Positions 53,686 to 62,122 of a DNA stretch of 64,000 bases are shown here, in pieces; positions within the stretch are counted from its first letter, which is position 1; each line of letters opens with the position of its first letter. This DNA comes from Ignavibacteriales bacterium. GTDB lineage: Bacteria; Bacteroidota; Ignavibacteria; Ignavibacteriales; Melioribacteraceae. The position numbers were made by a program, and so were the translations under genes. Location: the NCBI GenBank assembly GCA_020061355.1, contig JAGUYK010000044.1:124001-188000 (forward strand), read 5' to 3'. The notes under the pieces were generated by a model that saw nothing but the letters and a program-made list of their open reading frames with translations, had not been told where the DNA came from and searched no databases.

Positions 53686-55062
53686 ATGCAAAAGAAACTA
53701 ATTCTCTTTCTTACTTCACTATTAATCTTTTCCCTGGCAATATTGGGATGCAAAGACCGTAACGAAGAACCAATATCACCTGATGATCAAGTTATCGCAA
53801 AATCTGTAGCTTCATGCGAAGGTTGTCATACTAATTATGACAACTTGAAAAAGGTCTATACTCCTGATCCTCCAAGTGAAGGAGGCGGTGGGTGTGGCGG
53901 TGAAACTCCTCACATTGAACCATATGATCGTGTTTATCTGAGCGGTTCCGGATATCAGGAATTTAAGAATGATATCCACGGTAAAATGCCATGCACATCT
54001 TGTCACAACGGTGTTGATGGAACTGATAACAAATCTGTAGCTCACTCGGGTAATTTTATTAAACACCCTTCATTATTTTCAGAACAGAAGTGCGGTTCGT
54101 GTCATACTGACATTACTTTAAGGACCAAAAACAGTTTGCATGAACAGGGGTGGGGACAAAAGTCTATGATACTTCTTAGAAGCGGGTTACCTAATATCCC
54201 ATCAGGTTTTAGTCAGCTATCCCAGGTAATGAAAGATGGTTATGATTCTAATTGCGGTAAGTGTCATGGAACTTGCGGTGATTGCCATATTAACCGACCG
54301 AAAGCTGGCGGAGGTGGTTTAGCAAACGGACACGCTTTTACTAAAACACCTGACATGCGCAATGTTTGCGTTACCTGTCATGTTAGCCGCGGCGGACATG
54401 CTTACTTTGGACAAGCAGCAGGGACTGTTCCGGATGTACATTTAACAAATAGACAGTTTACATGTATTAGATGTCACACAAAAAATGAAATTCATGGCGA
54501 TGGAAATATCTATGATCAAAGATATAAGATGGCATTGCTGCCGAAGTGTACAGATTGTCACGCAAGTGTTGCTAACACAAATTCATACCATGCTGCACAT
54601 CTAAATACTTTCAGCTGCAATACATGTCATTCACAGGATTATAACAACTGCGGAAGCTGCCACATTGGAGGTGAAGGGGCAAGGATTCCTGCTTATCAAG
54701 GATTTAAAATTGGCATGAACCCGATTCCGGATATTAAACCATTTAAATACGCTGTACTTAGAAGATCATTAATGGCGCCCGATAGCTGGAAAAATTTCGG
54801 CGTTGCTAATCTTGCTAATTTTAGTGTTAGACCGACTTACAAGTATGCAACCCCGCATAATATAATAAGATGGACAAAGAGAACTACTGTTGAAAGTGGA
54901 AAACCTTGCTACGATGCATGCCATATTATAAAAAATAGTGATGGTACATATAAAAATAAAGAACTTTATCTATTCAGGAGCGAACTTGAATCATGGGAGG
55001 TATCTGCAACACAAAATATAACGGTAGATAATAAGCTACCGGTTAAGTGGGATGTTAAATAA
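53686..55062 (+). CDS. Lipoprotein multiheme cytochrome (10 CXXCH, one CX3CH)
   Basis: This protein has 458 residues minus 4 when counted from ATG 53686, which is preferred to the upstream TTG because the signal sequence MQKKLILFLTSLLIFSLAILGC then begins cleanly and ends in a lipobox. Ten CXXCH motifs run from CEGCH to CGSCH. A CYDACH (CX3CH) near the C-terminus would be an atypical eleventh. A Gly-rich, Cys-containing GGGGCGGE loop is unusual. The C-terminal 120 residues after heme 10 are heme-poor. It is preceded by a sigma-54 promoter and followed by the rhodanese lipoprotein, so it is regulated apart from the first conduit. Confidence 0.88.
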   Translation: MQKKLILFLTSLLIFSLAILGCKDRNEEPISPDDQVIAKSVASCEGCHTNYDNLKKVYTPDPPSEGGGGCGGETPHIEPYDRVYLSGSGYQEFKNDIHGKMPCTSCHNGVDGTDNKSVAHSGNFIKHPSLFSEQKCGSCHTDITLRTKNSLHEQGWGQKSMILLRSGLPNIPSGFSQLSQVMKDGYDSNCGKCHGTCGDCHINRPKAGGGGLANGHAFTKTPDMRNVCVTCHVSRGGHAYFGQAAGTVPDVHLTNRQFTCIRCHTKNEIHGDGNIYDQRYKMALLPKCTDCHASVANTNSYHAAHLNTFSCNTCHSQDYNNCGSCHIGGEGARIPAYQGFKIGMNPIPDIKPFKYAVLRRSLMAPDSWKNFGVANLANFSVRPTYKYATPHNIIRWTKRTTVESGKPCYDACHIIKNSDGTYKNKELYLFRSELESWEVSATQNITVDNKLPVKWDVK

Positions 55063-55105
55063 TAAAAAACAACGTTAATCAAAAAAACCGAAGGGAGTTA
55101 TTCAA

Positions 55106-56107
55106 ATGAAACTACGTAAATTATTTTATCTGTTATTAGTTCTTCCAATGTTATTTGTTTATACCGGTTGCAGTAAAGATGAAAATCCTGCTGAACCTAC
55201 ACCCGCCATTAATGAGGCTCAAGTGCTGGTAGAATACCTTGAAGCAAATGGAAACTATTTAAATACTGCAAACCCGGCTATTATAACCGCAGACGATGTT
55301 CGCGCTCTGCAATTATCTAACCCGAGCAAGCTTTATATTATTGACGTAAGATCTGCTGCTGATTTTACAGGCAAAGGTTATATCCAGGGTGCTGTTAATG
55401 TCACTTTAGGAAATCTTGTAACTCATATTAAGGGCATTAATACAACAAGTTATGATAGAATTGTTATTACCTGCTATACAGGACAAACATCGGGCTATGC
55501 TACAGCATTATTAAGACTACTTGGATATTCCAACGTTTACTCCTTAAAATTCGGTATGTGCTCATGGAATAGTCAGGTAGCAACAAACTGGACTTCAAAT
55601 ATTGGAAACAACTATACCAACCTTGTAACAACTAGCTATCCCAAAGCTGCTGCCGGAAGTTTACCAACGCTTAGTACCGGTAAAACAACAGGCAAAGATA
55701 TACTTGAATCAAGAATTACAGCTCTACTATCAACAACCAATCCATTTGGAGATGCAACGGTTGCATGGAATACCCTTACAGGAAATCTATCTAATTACTA
55801 CATAGTAAATTACTGGCCGGCAAACCATTATGCTCTTGGTCATCTTACCGGCGCAATTCAATATACTCCAAAAGCTGACCTTGCACTAGCTACAAGTTTA
55901 AAAACTCTACCAACAAATAAAACAGTCGTTATTTACTGTTATACCGGACAAACTTCAGCTTCCACTGCAGCAATATTAAGAGTAATGGGGTATGATGCAA
56001 AATCAATGAACTTTGGGACTAATACACTGAGCTATGACTGGGCAGTTACTAACAATTTAGTTCCATGGAAACAGAGCGAATGTAAAGAATACCCATTTGT
56101 AAAATAA
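55106..56107 (+). CDS. Double-rhodanese lipoprotein
   Basis: This 333-residue protein has a lipoprotein signal ending in YTGC. Two rhodanese domains follow, one at about 55-160 (LYIIDVRSAADF; active-site loop CYTGQTSG) and one at about 195-330 (VVIYCYTGQTSA). Both keep the catalytic cysteine, so sulfur transfer or redox chemistry is possible in either. From memory, Geobacter outer-membrane conduit clusters of the ext type also include a rhodanese-like lipoprotein, so this linkage may be functional. It follows the lipoprotein cytochrome by 43 bases behind GAAGGGAG and is ended by a strong terminator. Confidence 0.85.
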   Translation: MKLRKLFYLLLVLPMLFVYTGCSKDENPAEPTPAINEAQVLVEYLEANGNYLNTANPAIITADDVRALQLSNPSKLYIIDVRSAADFTGKGYIQGAVNVTLGNLVTHIKGINTTSYDRIVITCYTGQTSGYATALLRLLGYSNVYSLKFGMCSWNSQVATNWTSNIGNNYTNLVTTSYPKAAAGSLPTLSTGKTTGKDILESRITALLSTTNPFGDATVAWNTLTGNLSNYYIVNYWPANHYALGHLTGAIQYTPKADLALATSLKTLPTNKTVVIYCYTGQTSASTAAILRVMGYDAKSMNFGTNTLSYDWAVTNNLVPWKQSECKEYPFVK

Positions 56108-56120
56108 AATTATTACATTT

Positions 56121-56149
56121 AAGCCCCTCTCAAACATGAGGGGCTTATT
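56121..56149 (+). terminator. Intrinsic terminator after the rhodanese gene
   Basis: AAGCCCCTC (56121-56129) and GAGGGGCTT (56138-56146) form a perfect 9-bp stem around an 8-base loop, followed by ATTCTTC. It closes the sigma-54-driven unit. Confidence 0.85.
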
Positions 56150-56180
56150 CTTCACTAGTATCAATAACTAAGGATATAAA

Positions 56181-56630
56181 ATGAGTGAGATGTTAGGAAA
56201 TCAGTTTTTTATGGCACGGAATTATCCCGCTGCACAAAAAGAACTTGAAGAGGTTTTTTTAAAAGATCCTCAGAACATCTCTGTAAAGAAAAAACTTGTT
56301 ATTTGCTATACGCAAACAGGGAAATTGAAGGATGCAATTAACTTGTTCTCAAAACTGCTAAATGAAAATATAGAATTTATTATTAATACCGACCCGGAAT
56401 TAGACGATTGTCCTTGTCCGGAACTAATTGAAAAAATCGGAAATTTCAATCATCAAAATGAATCCTCTTTTGATCACCTTCTTACCCTGGCAATTATTTG
56501 GCTCTACTGCGATGAGAATAAATCTCTAGAATATTTTAAAAAGCTTCATGAATTAGAACCAAATAACCTCTTGATTAATCAGTCCATAAAAAAAATAGAA
56601 AGTTTTATCCGGCTACTCAACTCTAATTGA
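56181..56630 (+). CDS. TPR-like small protein
   Basis: This 149-residue soluble helical protein has two or three TPR-type repeats: FFMARNYPAAQKELEEVFLKDP, CYTQTGKLKDAINLFSKLL and LYCDENKSLEYFKKLHELEPN. A CPCPE turn adds two close cysteines. Such proteins mediate protein-protein contacts. Lying between the cytochrome and heme-synthesis genes, it could help cytochrome assembly, but this is guesswork. The start follows AAGGATATAAA. Confidence 0.65.
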   Translation: MSEMLGNQFFMARNYPAAQKELEEVFLKDPQNISVKKKLVICYTQTGKLKDAINLFSKLLNENIEFIINTDPELDDCPCPELIEKIGNFNHQNESSFDHLLTLAIIWLYCDENKSLEYFKKLHELEPNNLLINQSIKKIESFIRLLNSN

Positions 56631-56753
56631 AGATTCAGATAGACTATTTTCAGTCCAAAATCGTTTTTTGAATTGCAAATTATTAAATTTGTTCCCGAAA
56701 TAATCTTTATTCCTTTATTGTAAATTAGACATCTTAGAAAATGAAGAGAAAAT

Positions 56754-57578
56754 ATGATTCCAACTTTAGAATTGATAAACATATTACTTCCCTTTTTGTA
56801 TCTACTAACTTTTTCGGCCTATGCATTTGATTTTTACAACGAAAAGAGATTTTTAGCGAATTCAAAAAGAATATTTCTCTTTACTACTCTTATCGTTCAC
56901 ATTTTTTATCTATTGATAAGAACTATTGAATTTGATCACACTCCAATTACAAATAAGTTCGAAATTTTTTCTATACTTGCGTTTTCAATAAGCTTTTCAT
57001 ATTTCGTTCTTGAATTACTTACTGATGTACGCGGTACCGGTTCGTTTATTATCCTATTCTCTTTGATGTTCCAAATTGTTTCCTCACTATTTATAGAGCA
57101 TAATTATGTTGTACCTGAAGTTTTACGCAATCGACTTTTAGGAATACATGTAATAAGCGCTTTACTTGGATATTCCGGAATAACTATCTCTGCTGTTTAC
57201 GGACTTTTATTTCTGCTGCTCTATAAAAATTTACGGGCTAATAAATTCGGTTTGATCTTTAACCGTCTTCCAAGTCTTGAAATTTTAGAGAAGCTCAGTT
57301 TCTATTCTCTCATGATCGGGTTTGTACTTTTAACCGCTGCAATAGTAATCGGCATTGTCTGGCTTCCTTCTGCCTTTCCGGATTTCAGCTACGGTGACCC
57401 GAAATTAATTGGGACTGCGTTTGTGTGGATTATTTACGGTGCCGGAATTATCAGTAAAATTGCCGCTAACTGGTATGGCAGAAAGGTAATCTTCTTTTCA
57501 TTGGCCGGATTTGTATTTGCCGTTGTTTCATTAATTCTAACCAGCACATTTGCTAATACTTTCCATTCGTTTTATTGA
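56754..57578 (+). CDS. HemX/CcsA-like cytochrome c assembly-type membrane protein
   Basis: This 274-residue protein has eight predicted helices. It aligns by eye with the HemX branch of the CcsA/CcmC family: the pattern LGIHVISALLGYSGITISAVYGLL carries the conserved histidine, and ISKIAANWYGRK recalls the end of the family domain. The tryptophan-rich WWD heme-handling motif of true CcsA is not seen. HemX-like proteins are usually the first gene before hemA, as here, and are thought to control glutamyl-tRNA reductase level in the membrane. The hemA start lies 14 bases after its stop. Confidence 0.75.
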   Translation: MIPTLELINILLPFLYLLTFSAYAFDFYNEKRFLANSKRIFLFTTLIVHIFYLLIRTIEFDHTPITNKFEIFSILAFSISFSYFVLELLTDVRGTGSFIILFSLMFQIVSSLFIEHNYVVPEVLRNRLLGIHVISALLGYSGITISAVYGLLFLLLYKNLRANKFGLIFNRLPSLEILEKLSFYSLMIGFVLLTAAIVIGIVWLPSAFPDFSYGDPKLIGTAFVWIIYGAGIISKIAANWYGRKVIFFSLAGFVFAVVSLILTSTFANTFHSFY

Positions 57579-57591
57579 AAGAAGTTTTAAA

Positions 57592-58884
57592 ATGAATTTA
57601 ATCGGAATATCAATAAATCATAGATCCTCTCCTATCGAAATCCGGGAATCCGTTCACCTTAACCGGAACGAAATAGTAGAGTTCATACCTAGTCTTAAAG
57701 AAGTCTTTTCGGACGGAGTAGTAATTTCAACTTGCAACCGTACTGAAATTTTCGGATTACCTTCAATTTATTCCATAAGTACTAATTCTATTATTGAAAG
57801 TTTACAAAAGTATAAACCGGTAGCGGAATTAAAACCTGAACATTTCAGCAAATATTTTTCATGTGGAGCCGTAAAGCACCTATTCAATGTTGCATCAGGG
57901 ATCGATTCACTTGTTATAGGCGATAGCCAGATACTGGGTCAGGTAAAAGAAGCATTTGAAATATCGGATGATATGAATTTTGCCGGACCGGTATTTCATC
58001 GTCTATTTGATACAGCAATCAAGGTAGGAAAAAGAACTATAAAAGAGACCGGAATTGGGGAAGGTGCTGTTACTATTAGCTATGCGGCTGTTCAGGTGGT
58101 TGAAAAAATATTTGCCGGGTTAGAGAAGAAATCCGCACTTGTAATCGGAGCCGGTGAAACCGGTGAACTTGCTGCCTTGCACCTTAAGGACAAAGGAATT
58201 GGTAAAATTTTTATTGCGAATAGAACAACTGAACGTGCAAAATCCCTGGCAGAAAAAGTTATTGGTGAAATTGTACCATTTCAATCATTAAAAGAGCATC
58301 TGCATAATTTTGATATTATTATTAGTGCAACAAGTGCTGATAATTTTATAATTGTTCATTCCGATATACTTAATGCAATGAAAAAGAGGAAAGGCGCTCC
58401 TATTGTTCTGATGGATATTGCTATTCCGCGTGATATAGATCCTGATGTTAGAAAAGTTGATAATGTTTTTTACAATGATATGGACTCCCTTAAAATAATC
58501 GTTGATCAGAACCTTCAAAAGAGACGAAACGAAATTCCGAATGTTGAAAATATTATTATGGAAGAAATGATCGGGTTTTTCGGTTGGTATAATACTCTTG
58601 AAGTAGTCCCTACAATTAAAACTCTGCGTAACTTTTTTGATCAGATAAGATCTGATGAACTGGATAAATTAAAAAATAAGGTCAGCGAAGAGGACTTTTG
58701 TAAAATCGAAGATATGACGCGACGGTTGATAGGTCGGCTGCTTCATAATCCCACTGTAAAATTAAGAGAGCTTGCTGAAGCCGGGAATAACATTCAGAAA
58801 GTGACTACCAATTCAATTATCCTGAAAGAACTATTCAATCTGGATTTATCCCAAAATGATGGAGATGCAATTGAGAAAGAATAA
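57592..58884 (+). CDS. hemA: Glutamyl-tRNA reductase
   Basis: This protein has 430 residues from ATG 57592; the longer frame from 57550 overlaps the HemX-like gene and is rejected. It reduces glutamyl-tRNA to glutamate-1-semialdehyde, the first committed step of tetrapyrrole synthesis. The catalytic cysteine is C48 in STCNRTEIFG. The NADPH domain has VIGAGETGELAA. SRVVGDSQILGQ-like DSLVIGDSQILGQVKEAFE is diagnostic, and the C-terminal helical dimerisation domain is present (TRRLIGRLLHNPT). Its last 29 bases overlap hemC. Confidence 0.95.
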   Translation: MNLIGISINHRSSPIEIRESVHLNRNEIVEFIPSLKEVFSDGVVISTCNRTEIFGLPSIYSISTNSIIESLQKYKPVAELKPEHFSKYFSCGAVKHLFNVASGIDSLVIGDSQILGQVKEAFEISDDMNFAGPVFHRLFDTAIKVGKRTIKETGIGEGAVTISYAAVQVVEKIFAGLEKKSALVIGAGETGELAALHLKDKGIGKIFIANRTTERAKSLAEKVIGEIVPFQSLKEHLHNFDIIISATSADNFIIVHSDILNAMKKRKGAPIVLMDIAIPRDIDPDVRKVDNVFYNDMDSLKIIVDQNLQKRRNEIPNVENIIMEEMIGFFGWYNTLEVVPTIKTLRNFFDQIRSDELDKLKNKVSEEDFCKIEDMTRRLIGRLLHNPTVKLRELAEAGNNIQKVTTNSIILKELFNLDLSQNDGDAIEKE

Positions 58885-59815
58885 ACTTATAATTGGATCC
58901 CGCGGAAGCGAACTTGCACTCTGGCAGGCTAAATTTGTCAAAAAAGAGCTCGAGCAGAAGAACAAAAATCTTTCTGTTGAAATAAAAATAATAAATACAA
59001 AGGGCGATAAGATTTTAGATGTTGCTTTATCTAAAATTGGTGATAAAGGACTTTTTACAAAGGAACTCGAGAACGAATTGTTGAAAGGTTCAATAGATAT
59101 AGCTGTACATAGCTTAAAAGATTTGCAAACCGAATTACCTAAAGGATTAATACTTGCAGCTGTATCAAAGCGACACCCCGTGCATGATGTTTTAATTGCC
59201 CGTAAGAAAGGAATCAGATTAAAAGACTTACCTCAAGGTGCAACTGTTGCTACAGGATCACTTAGGAGGCGTTCACAGCTTCTGCATATCCGCCCGGATA
59301 TCAAAATCGAAGAACTGCGCGGCAATGTTCAGACAAGAATAAAAAAATTTCTGGAATCAGAATGGGACGCAATAATATTAGCACGCGCCGGTATTGAACG
59401 TTTGAAACTGAACAAATACATATCGTCAATCATAAGTAAAGGTGATATCCTGCCTGCTGTCGGACAGGGTGCCCTGGGAATTGAAATCCGAAAGGACAAC
59501 TCATTTGCTTTGAAAATGTTGAATAAAATTCATGATAAAAAAACATTTACTGCCGTGTGCGCAGAACGTGCTCTATTAAAAACCCTTGAAGGAGGGTGTC
59601 AGGTTCCCATTGGAGCTTATGCAAAAGTAAAATCAAACGAGTTATTATTAGATGCAGTTGTTGGTTCGGTTGACGGTTCTATTGCTTTCAGAGGTAAAAT
59701 TAAAGGTAGTCGTAAGTTTCCCGAAAAACTTGGTAAAAAGTTGGCTAACCAACTTATAAAAGCAGGTGCCTCTGAAATCCTTAATGATATCTATAGCAAG
59801 GAAAGATACCGGTGA
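58856..59815 (+). CDS. hemC: Hydroxymethylbilane synthase (porphobilinogen deaminase)
   Basis: This 319-residue protein joins four porphobilinogens into hydroxymethylbilane. The N-terminal IGSRGSELALWQA, the arginine-rich TGSLRRRSQLLHIRPD and the dipyrromethane-cofactor cysteine C248 in EGGCQVPIGA are all present. The exact start is uncertain because ATG codons at 58856, 58859 and 58865 all lie inside the end of hemA and none has a clear ribosome-binding site; coupling to hemA is likely. A 4-base GTGA overlap links it to hemD. Confidence 0.95.
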   Translation: MMEMQLRKNKLIIGSRGSELALWQAKFVKKELEQKNKNLSVEIKIINTKGDKILDVALSKIGDKGLFTKELENELLKGSIDIAVHSLKDLQTELPKGLILAAVSKRHPVHDVLIARKKGIRLKDLPQGATVATGSLRRRSQLLHIRPDIKIEELRGNVQTRIKKFLESEWDAIILARAGIERLKLNKYISSIISKGDILPAVGQGALGIEIRKDNSFALKMLNKIHDKKTFTAVCAERALLKTLEGGCQVPIGAYAKVKSNELLLDAVVGSVDGSIAFRGKIKGSRKFPEKLGKKLANQLIKAGASEILNDIYSKERYR

Positions 59816-60597
59816 ATCATATCAAAGGGAAAAGAATACTGATAACCAAATCTGCCGAAGATTGCGGGATTGTATTTAACGATCTGGTTTCAATGGGTGC
59901 TGAGATAGTTTATTTCCCTACAATTAAAATCGTTCCGACATATAATTCGTTAGACCTGACAGAATTGATTTCAAATTCCGGACAATACGACTATGTTGTT
60001 TTTACTTCGGCAAATGCGGTTGCTGTCTTTTCAAATTTAGTTATCGAATATAAACCTGATCTTTCAAGAACCAAAGTTGCCGTCAGTGGCAATGGTACGG
60101 CAGAAGCATGCCGCTCTCATGGTATTTTTGTTCATTTAATACCCGGGGAATTCAGCGCCAAAGGATTGTTAAAAAGGTTTTCGGAAAAAGATATTAAAGG
60201 CAAGAAAATTCTTGTTCCCTGTTCGTCTATTGCACGTGAGGAACTTAATATTGGATTAACCGAATTAGGGGCTGATGTGAATAATCTTCCCATATATGAT
60301 ACCGTATTTGCTGATCCAGCAGAATTAGTTTCGGAATTAAAACTTATAAATGAACATAAACCTGACTTGTTTGTTTTCACAAGTCCGTCTTCTTTTCACG
60401 GTTTTAAGAACATTTTGAATATTGACAGTACTCATAATTATTTCTCAGAAAAAATTATCTGTGCAATCGGTACCACTACAGAGGATACGATAATTAAACT
60501 TGGTCTGACTGTTAATATCGTACCCGATAATTTTTCATTAAGAGGTATCGCAGAAGCAATTAAATATTATTACTCGACTACATATAATATGGTTTAA
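59812..60597 (+). CDS. hemD: Uroporphyrinogen-III synthase
   Basis: This 261-residue protein closes hydroxymethylbilane into uroporphyrinogen III. The family is weakly conserved; VVFTSANAVAVFSNL, FVFTSPSSFHGFKNI and CAIGTTTEDTIIKLG mark the two halves of the bilobed fold. It starts with GTG 59812 inside the hemC stop. Operon position between hemC and hemE supports the call strongly. Confidence 0.9.
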   Translation: MNHIKGKRILITKSAEDCGIVFNDLVSMGAEIVYFPTIKIVPTYNSLDLTELISNSGQYDYVVFTSANAVAVFSNLVIEYKPDLSRTKVAVSGNGTAEACRSHGIFVHLIPGEFSAKGLLKRFSEKDIKGKKILVPCSSIAREELNIGLTELGADVNNLPIYDTVFADPAELVSELKLINEHKPDLFVFTSPSSFHGFKNILNIDSTHNYFSEKIICAIGTTTEDTIIKLGLTVNIVPDNFSLRGIAEAIKYYYSTTYNMV

Positions 60598-60608
60598 CAG
60601 GAGGATAA

Positions 60609-61655
60609 TTGACTATTATTAAAAATGATCTTTTTTTAAGAGCATGCAAACGCTTACAAGTGGATAGAACTCCAATTTGGGTTATGAGGCAAGCTGGAAG
60701 ATATTTACCAGAGTATCGGGCTGTCCGTGAAAAATATGATTTTATTACCATGTGCAAGACACCCGAACTTGCTGCCGAAGTTACTATTCAACCGGTTGAA
60801 TTAATTGGTATTGATGCGGCAATTATTTTTTCCGACATACTTGTAATCCCTGAAGCAATGGGAATGAAACTTGAAATGATTGAAAGCAAAGGCCCTAAAC
60901 TCTTTGACCCGATTCGTAACATTGATCAAATAAAACAATTAAAACAGATTGATCCATATAAAGATTTGAAGTATGTACTCGACGCTGTCGCTATGACCAA
61001 GGATCAATTAAATGGACGGGTTCCACTAATCGGGTTTGCGGGTTCTCCATGGACGCTTATGACTTATATGGTTGAAGGCGGCGGATCAAAGAATTTTTCG
61101 GAGATCAAAAAATTTATCTACAATCAGCCAGAAGCTGCTCATAAACTTCTTGATATGATCTCCGACTCGGTTGCTGATTATCTTTCAGCAAAAATTGAAT
61201 CGGGCGCAAATGCGGTTCAAATCTTTGATACCTGGGGAGGAATTCTATCACCATCTGATTTTGAAGAATTCTCGCTTAATTATATCACAAAAATAATTTC
61301 CAAAATAAAGCGAGAGGATGAACCGGTTATTGTTTTTGCAAAAGGTGTTCACTACAATTTATCAGAACTGGCAAATAGTGGTGCCGATGTAATAGGACTG
61401 GATTGGACTATGACTCTAGGAGATGTCCGTAAATCGATTGGCGATAAGGTTGCGCTCCAGGGTAATCTCGATCCGACTATTTTATACGCACCCAAAGAAA
61501 AGATAAAAGCCGAGGCGATTCGTGTTATGAAATCATTTGGTAAGGGAACCGGACATGTATTTAATCTTGGTCATGGTATCTTACCTGATGTTAATCCTGA
61601 GAATCTGAAGTATCTTGTAGATGTAGTAAAGGAAGAAAGTAAATTATTTCATTAA
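60609..61655 (+). CDS. hemE: Uroporphyrinogen decarboxylase
   Basis: This 348-residue protein decarboxylates uroporphyrinogen III to coproporphyrinogen III. Signature PIWVMRQAGRYLPEYR at the N-terminus and IGFAGSPWTLMTYMVEGGGS in the middle are family diagnostics. LDWTMTLGDVRKSIGDKVALQGNLDP carries further active-site residues. The start is TTG 60609 behind a perfect AGGAGG (60599-60604). hemN follows about 470 bases later, after an inserted element. Confidence 0.97.
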   Translation: MTIIKNDLFLRACKRLQVDRTPIWVMRQAGRYLPEYRAVREKYDFITMCKTPELAAEVTIQPVELIGIDAAIIFSDILVIPEAMGMKLEMIESKGPKLFDPIRNIDQIKQLKQIDPYKDLKYVLDAVAMTKDQLNGRVPLIGFAGSPWTLMTYMVEGGGSKNFSEIKKFIYNQPEAAHKLLDMISDSVADYLSAKIESGANAVQIFDTWGGILSPSDFEEFSLNYITKIISKIKREDEPVIVFAKGVHYNLSELANSGADVIGLDWTMTLGDVRKSIGDKVALQGNLDPTILYAPKEKIKAEAIRVMKSFGKGTGHVFNLGHGILPDVNPENLKYLVDVVKEESKLFH

Positions 61656-61666
61656 AGGAAAGAAGA

Positions 61667-62079
61667 AAAGAATCGTCACTAAAGTGACTCAAAGAAGGCA
61701 AGAATAATTGAAAACCTTTGAGGATTTACCCATTTATCAAAAAGCGAAAGAATTATGTGTTTGTATTTATAAAATTGACGATTCAAAGTATTTAAAAGAC
61801 TATGGATTCAAAGACCAGCTGTATCTGTAATGAATAATATTGCCGAAGGTTTTGAAAGAGGAAGTAACAGAGATTTTGTTAAATTTTTATATTATTCAAA
61901 AGGATCGGTTGGAGAAATTCGAAGTTTATTAAATCTTGCAAAAGAACTGAAGTATATAGAAATAGAAACGTACGAGAACATGAAAAAGGATTGTTTAGAT
62001 ATTTCAAAGCAGTTATCAAATTTTATTAAATATCAAACGGACAAATTGGAGAAATAATCTTTGAGCGAAGCGATTCTTT
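61667..62079. mobile_element. Inverted-repeat-flanked insert carrying an IVP-type gene
   Basis: AAAGAATCG (61667-61675) and CTCAAAG (61688-61694) flank a small palindrome, TCACTAAAGTGA. The right edge has the inverted copy CTTTGAG (62059-62065) ... CGATTCTTT (62071-62079) around CGAAG. The repeats bracket a broken four-helix-bundle gene between hemE and hemN. Four-helix proteins are known from structured rRNA intervening sequences, so this looks like a related element placed in an intergenic site. No target duplication is evident. Confidence 0.5.
61708..62057 (+). pseudogene. Frameshifted four-helix bundle protein gene
   Basis: TTG 61708 opens a frame encoding KTFEDLPIYQKAKELCVCIYKI and on to GFKDQL, typical of the four-helix-bundle family start. 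It stops at 61828-61830. The continuation lies in another frame: AVSVMNNIAEGFERGSNRDF from 61818, then YSKGSVGEIRSLLNLAKEL, ending at 62057. The family normally has a few residues such as RRA between the DQL and AVSV segments, so a small deletion whose length is not a multiple of three is likely. An internal ATG at 61830 could still give a 75-residue C-terminal piece. Confidence 0.8.
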
Positions 62080-62122
62080 CCTTTTTTGAACAAAGTGATT
62101 CTTTTATTTAAAACGGTGATTT

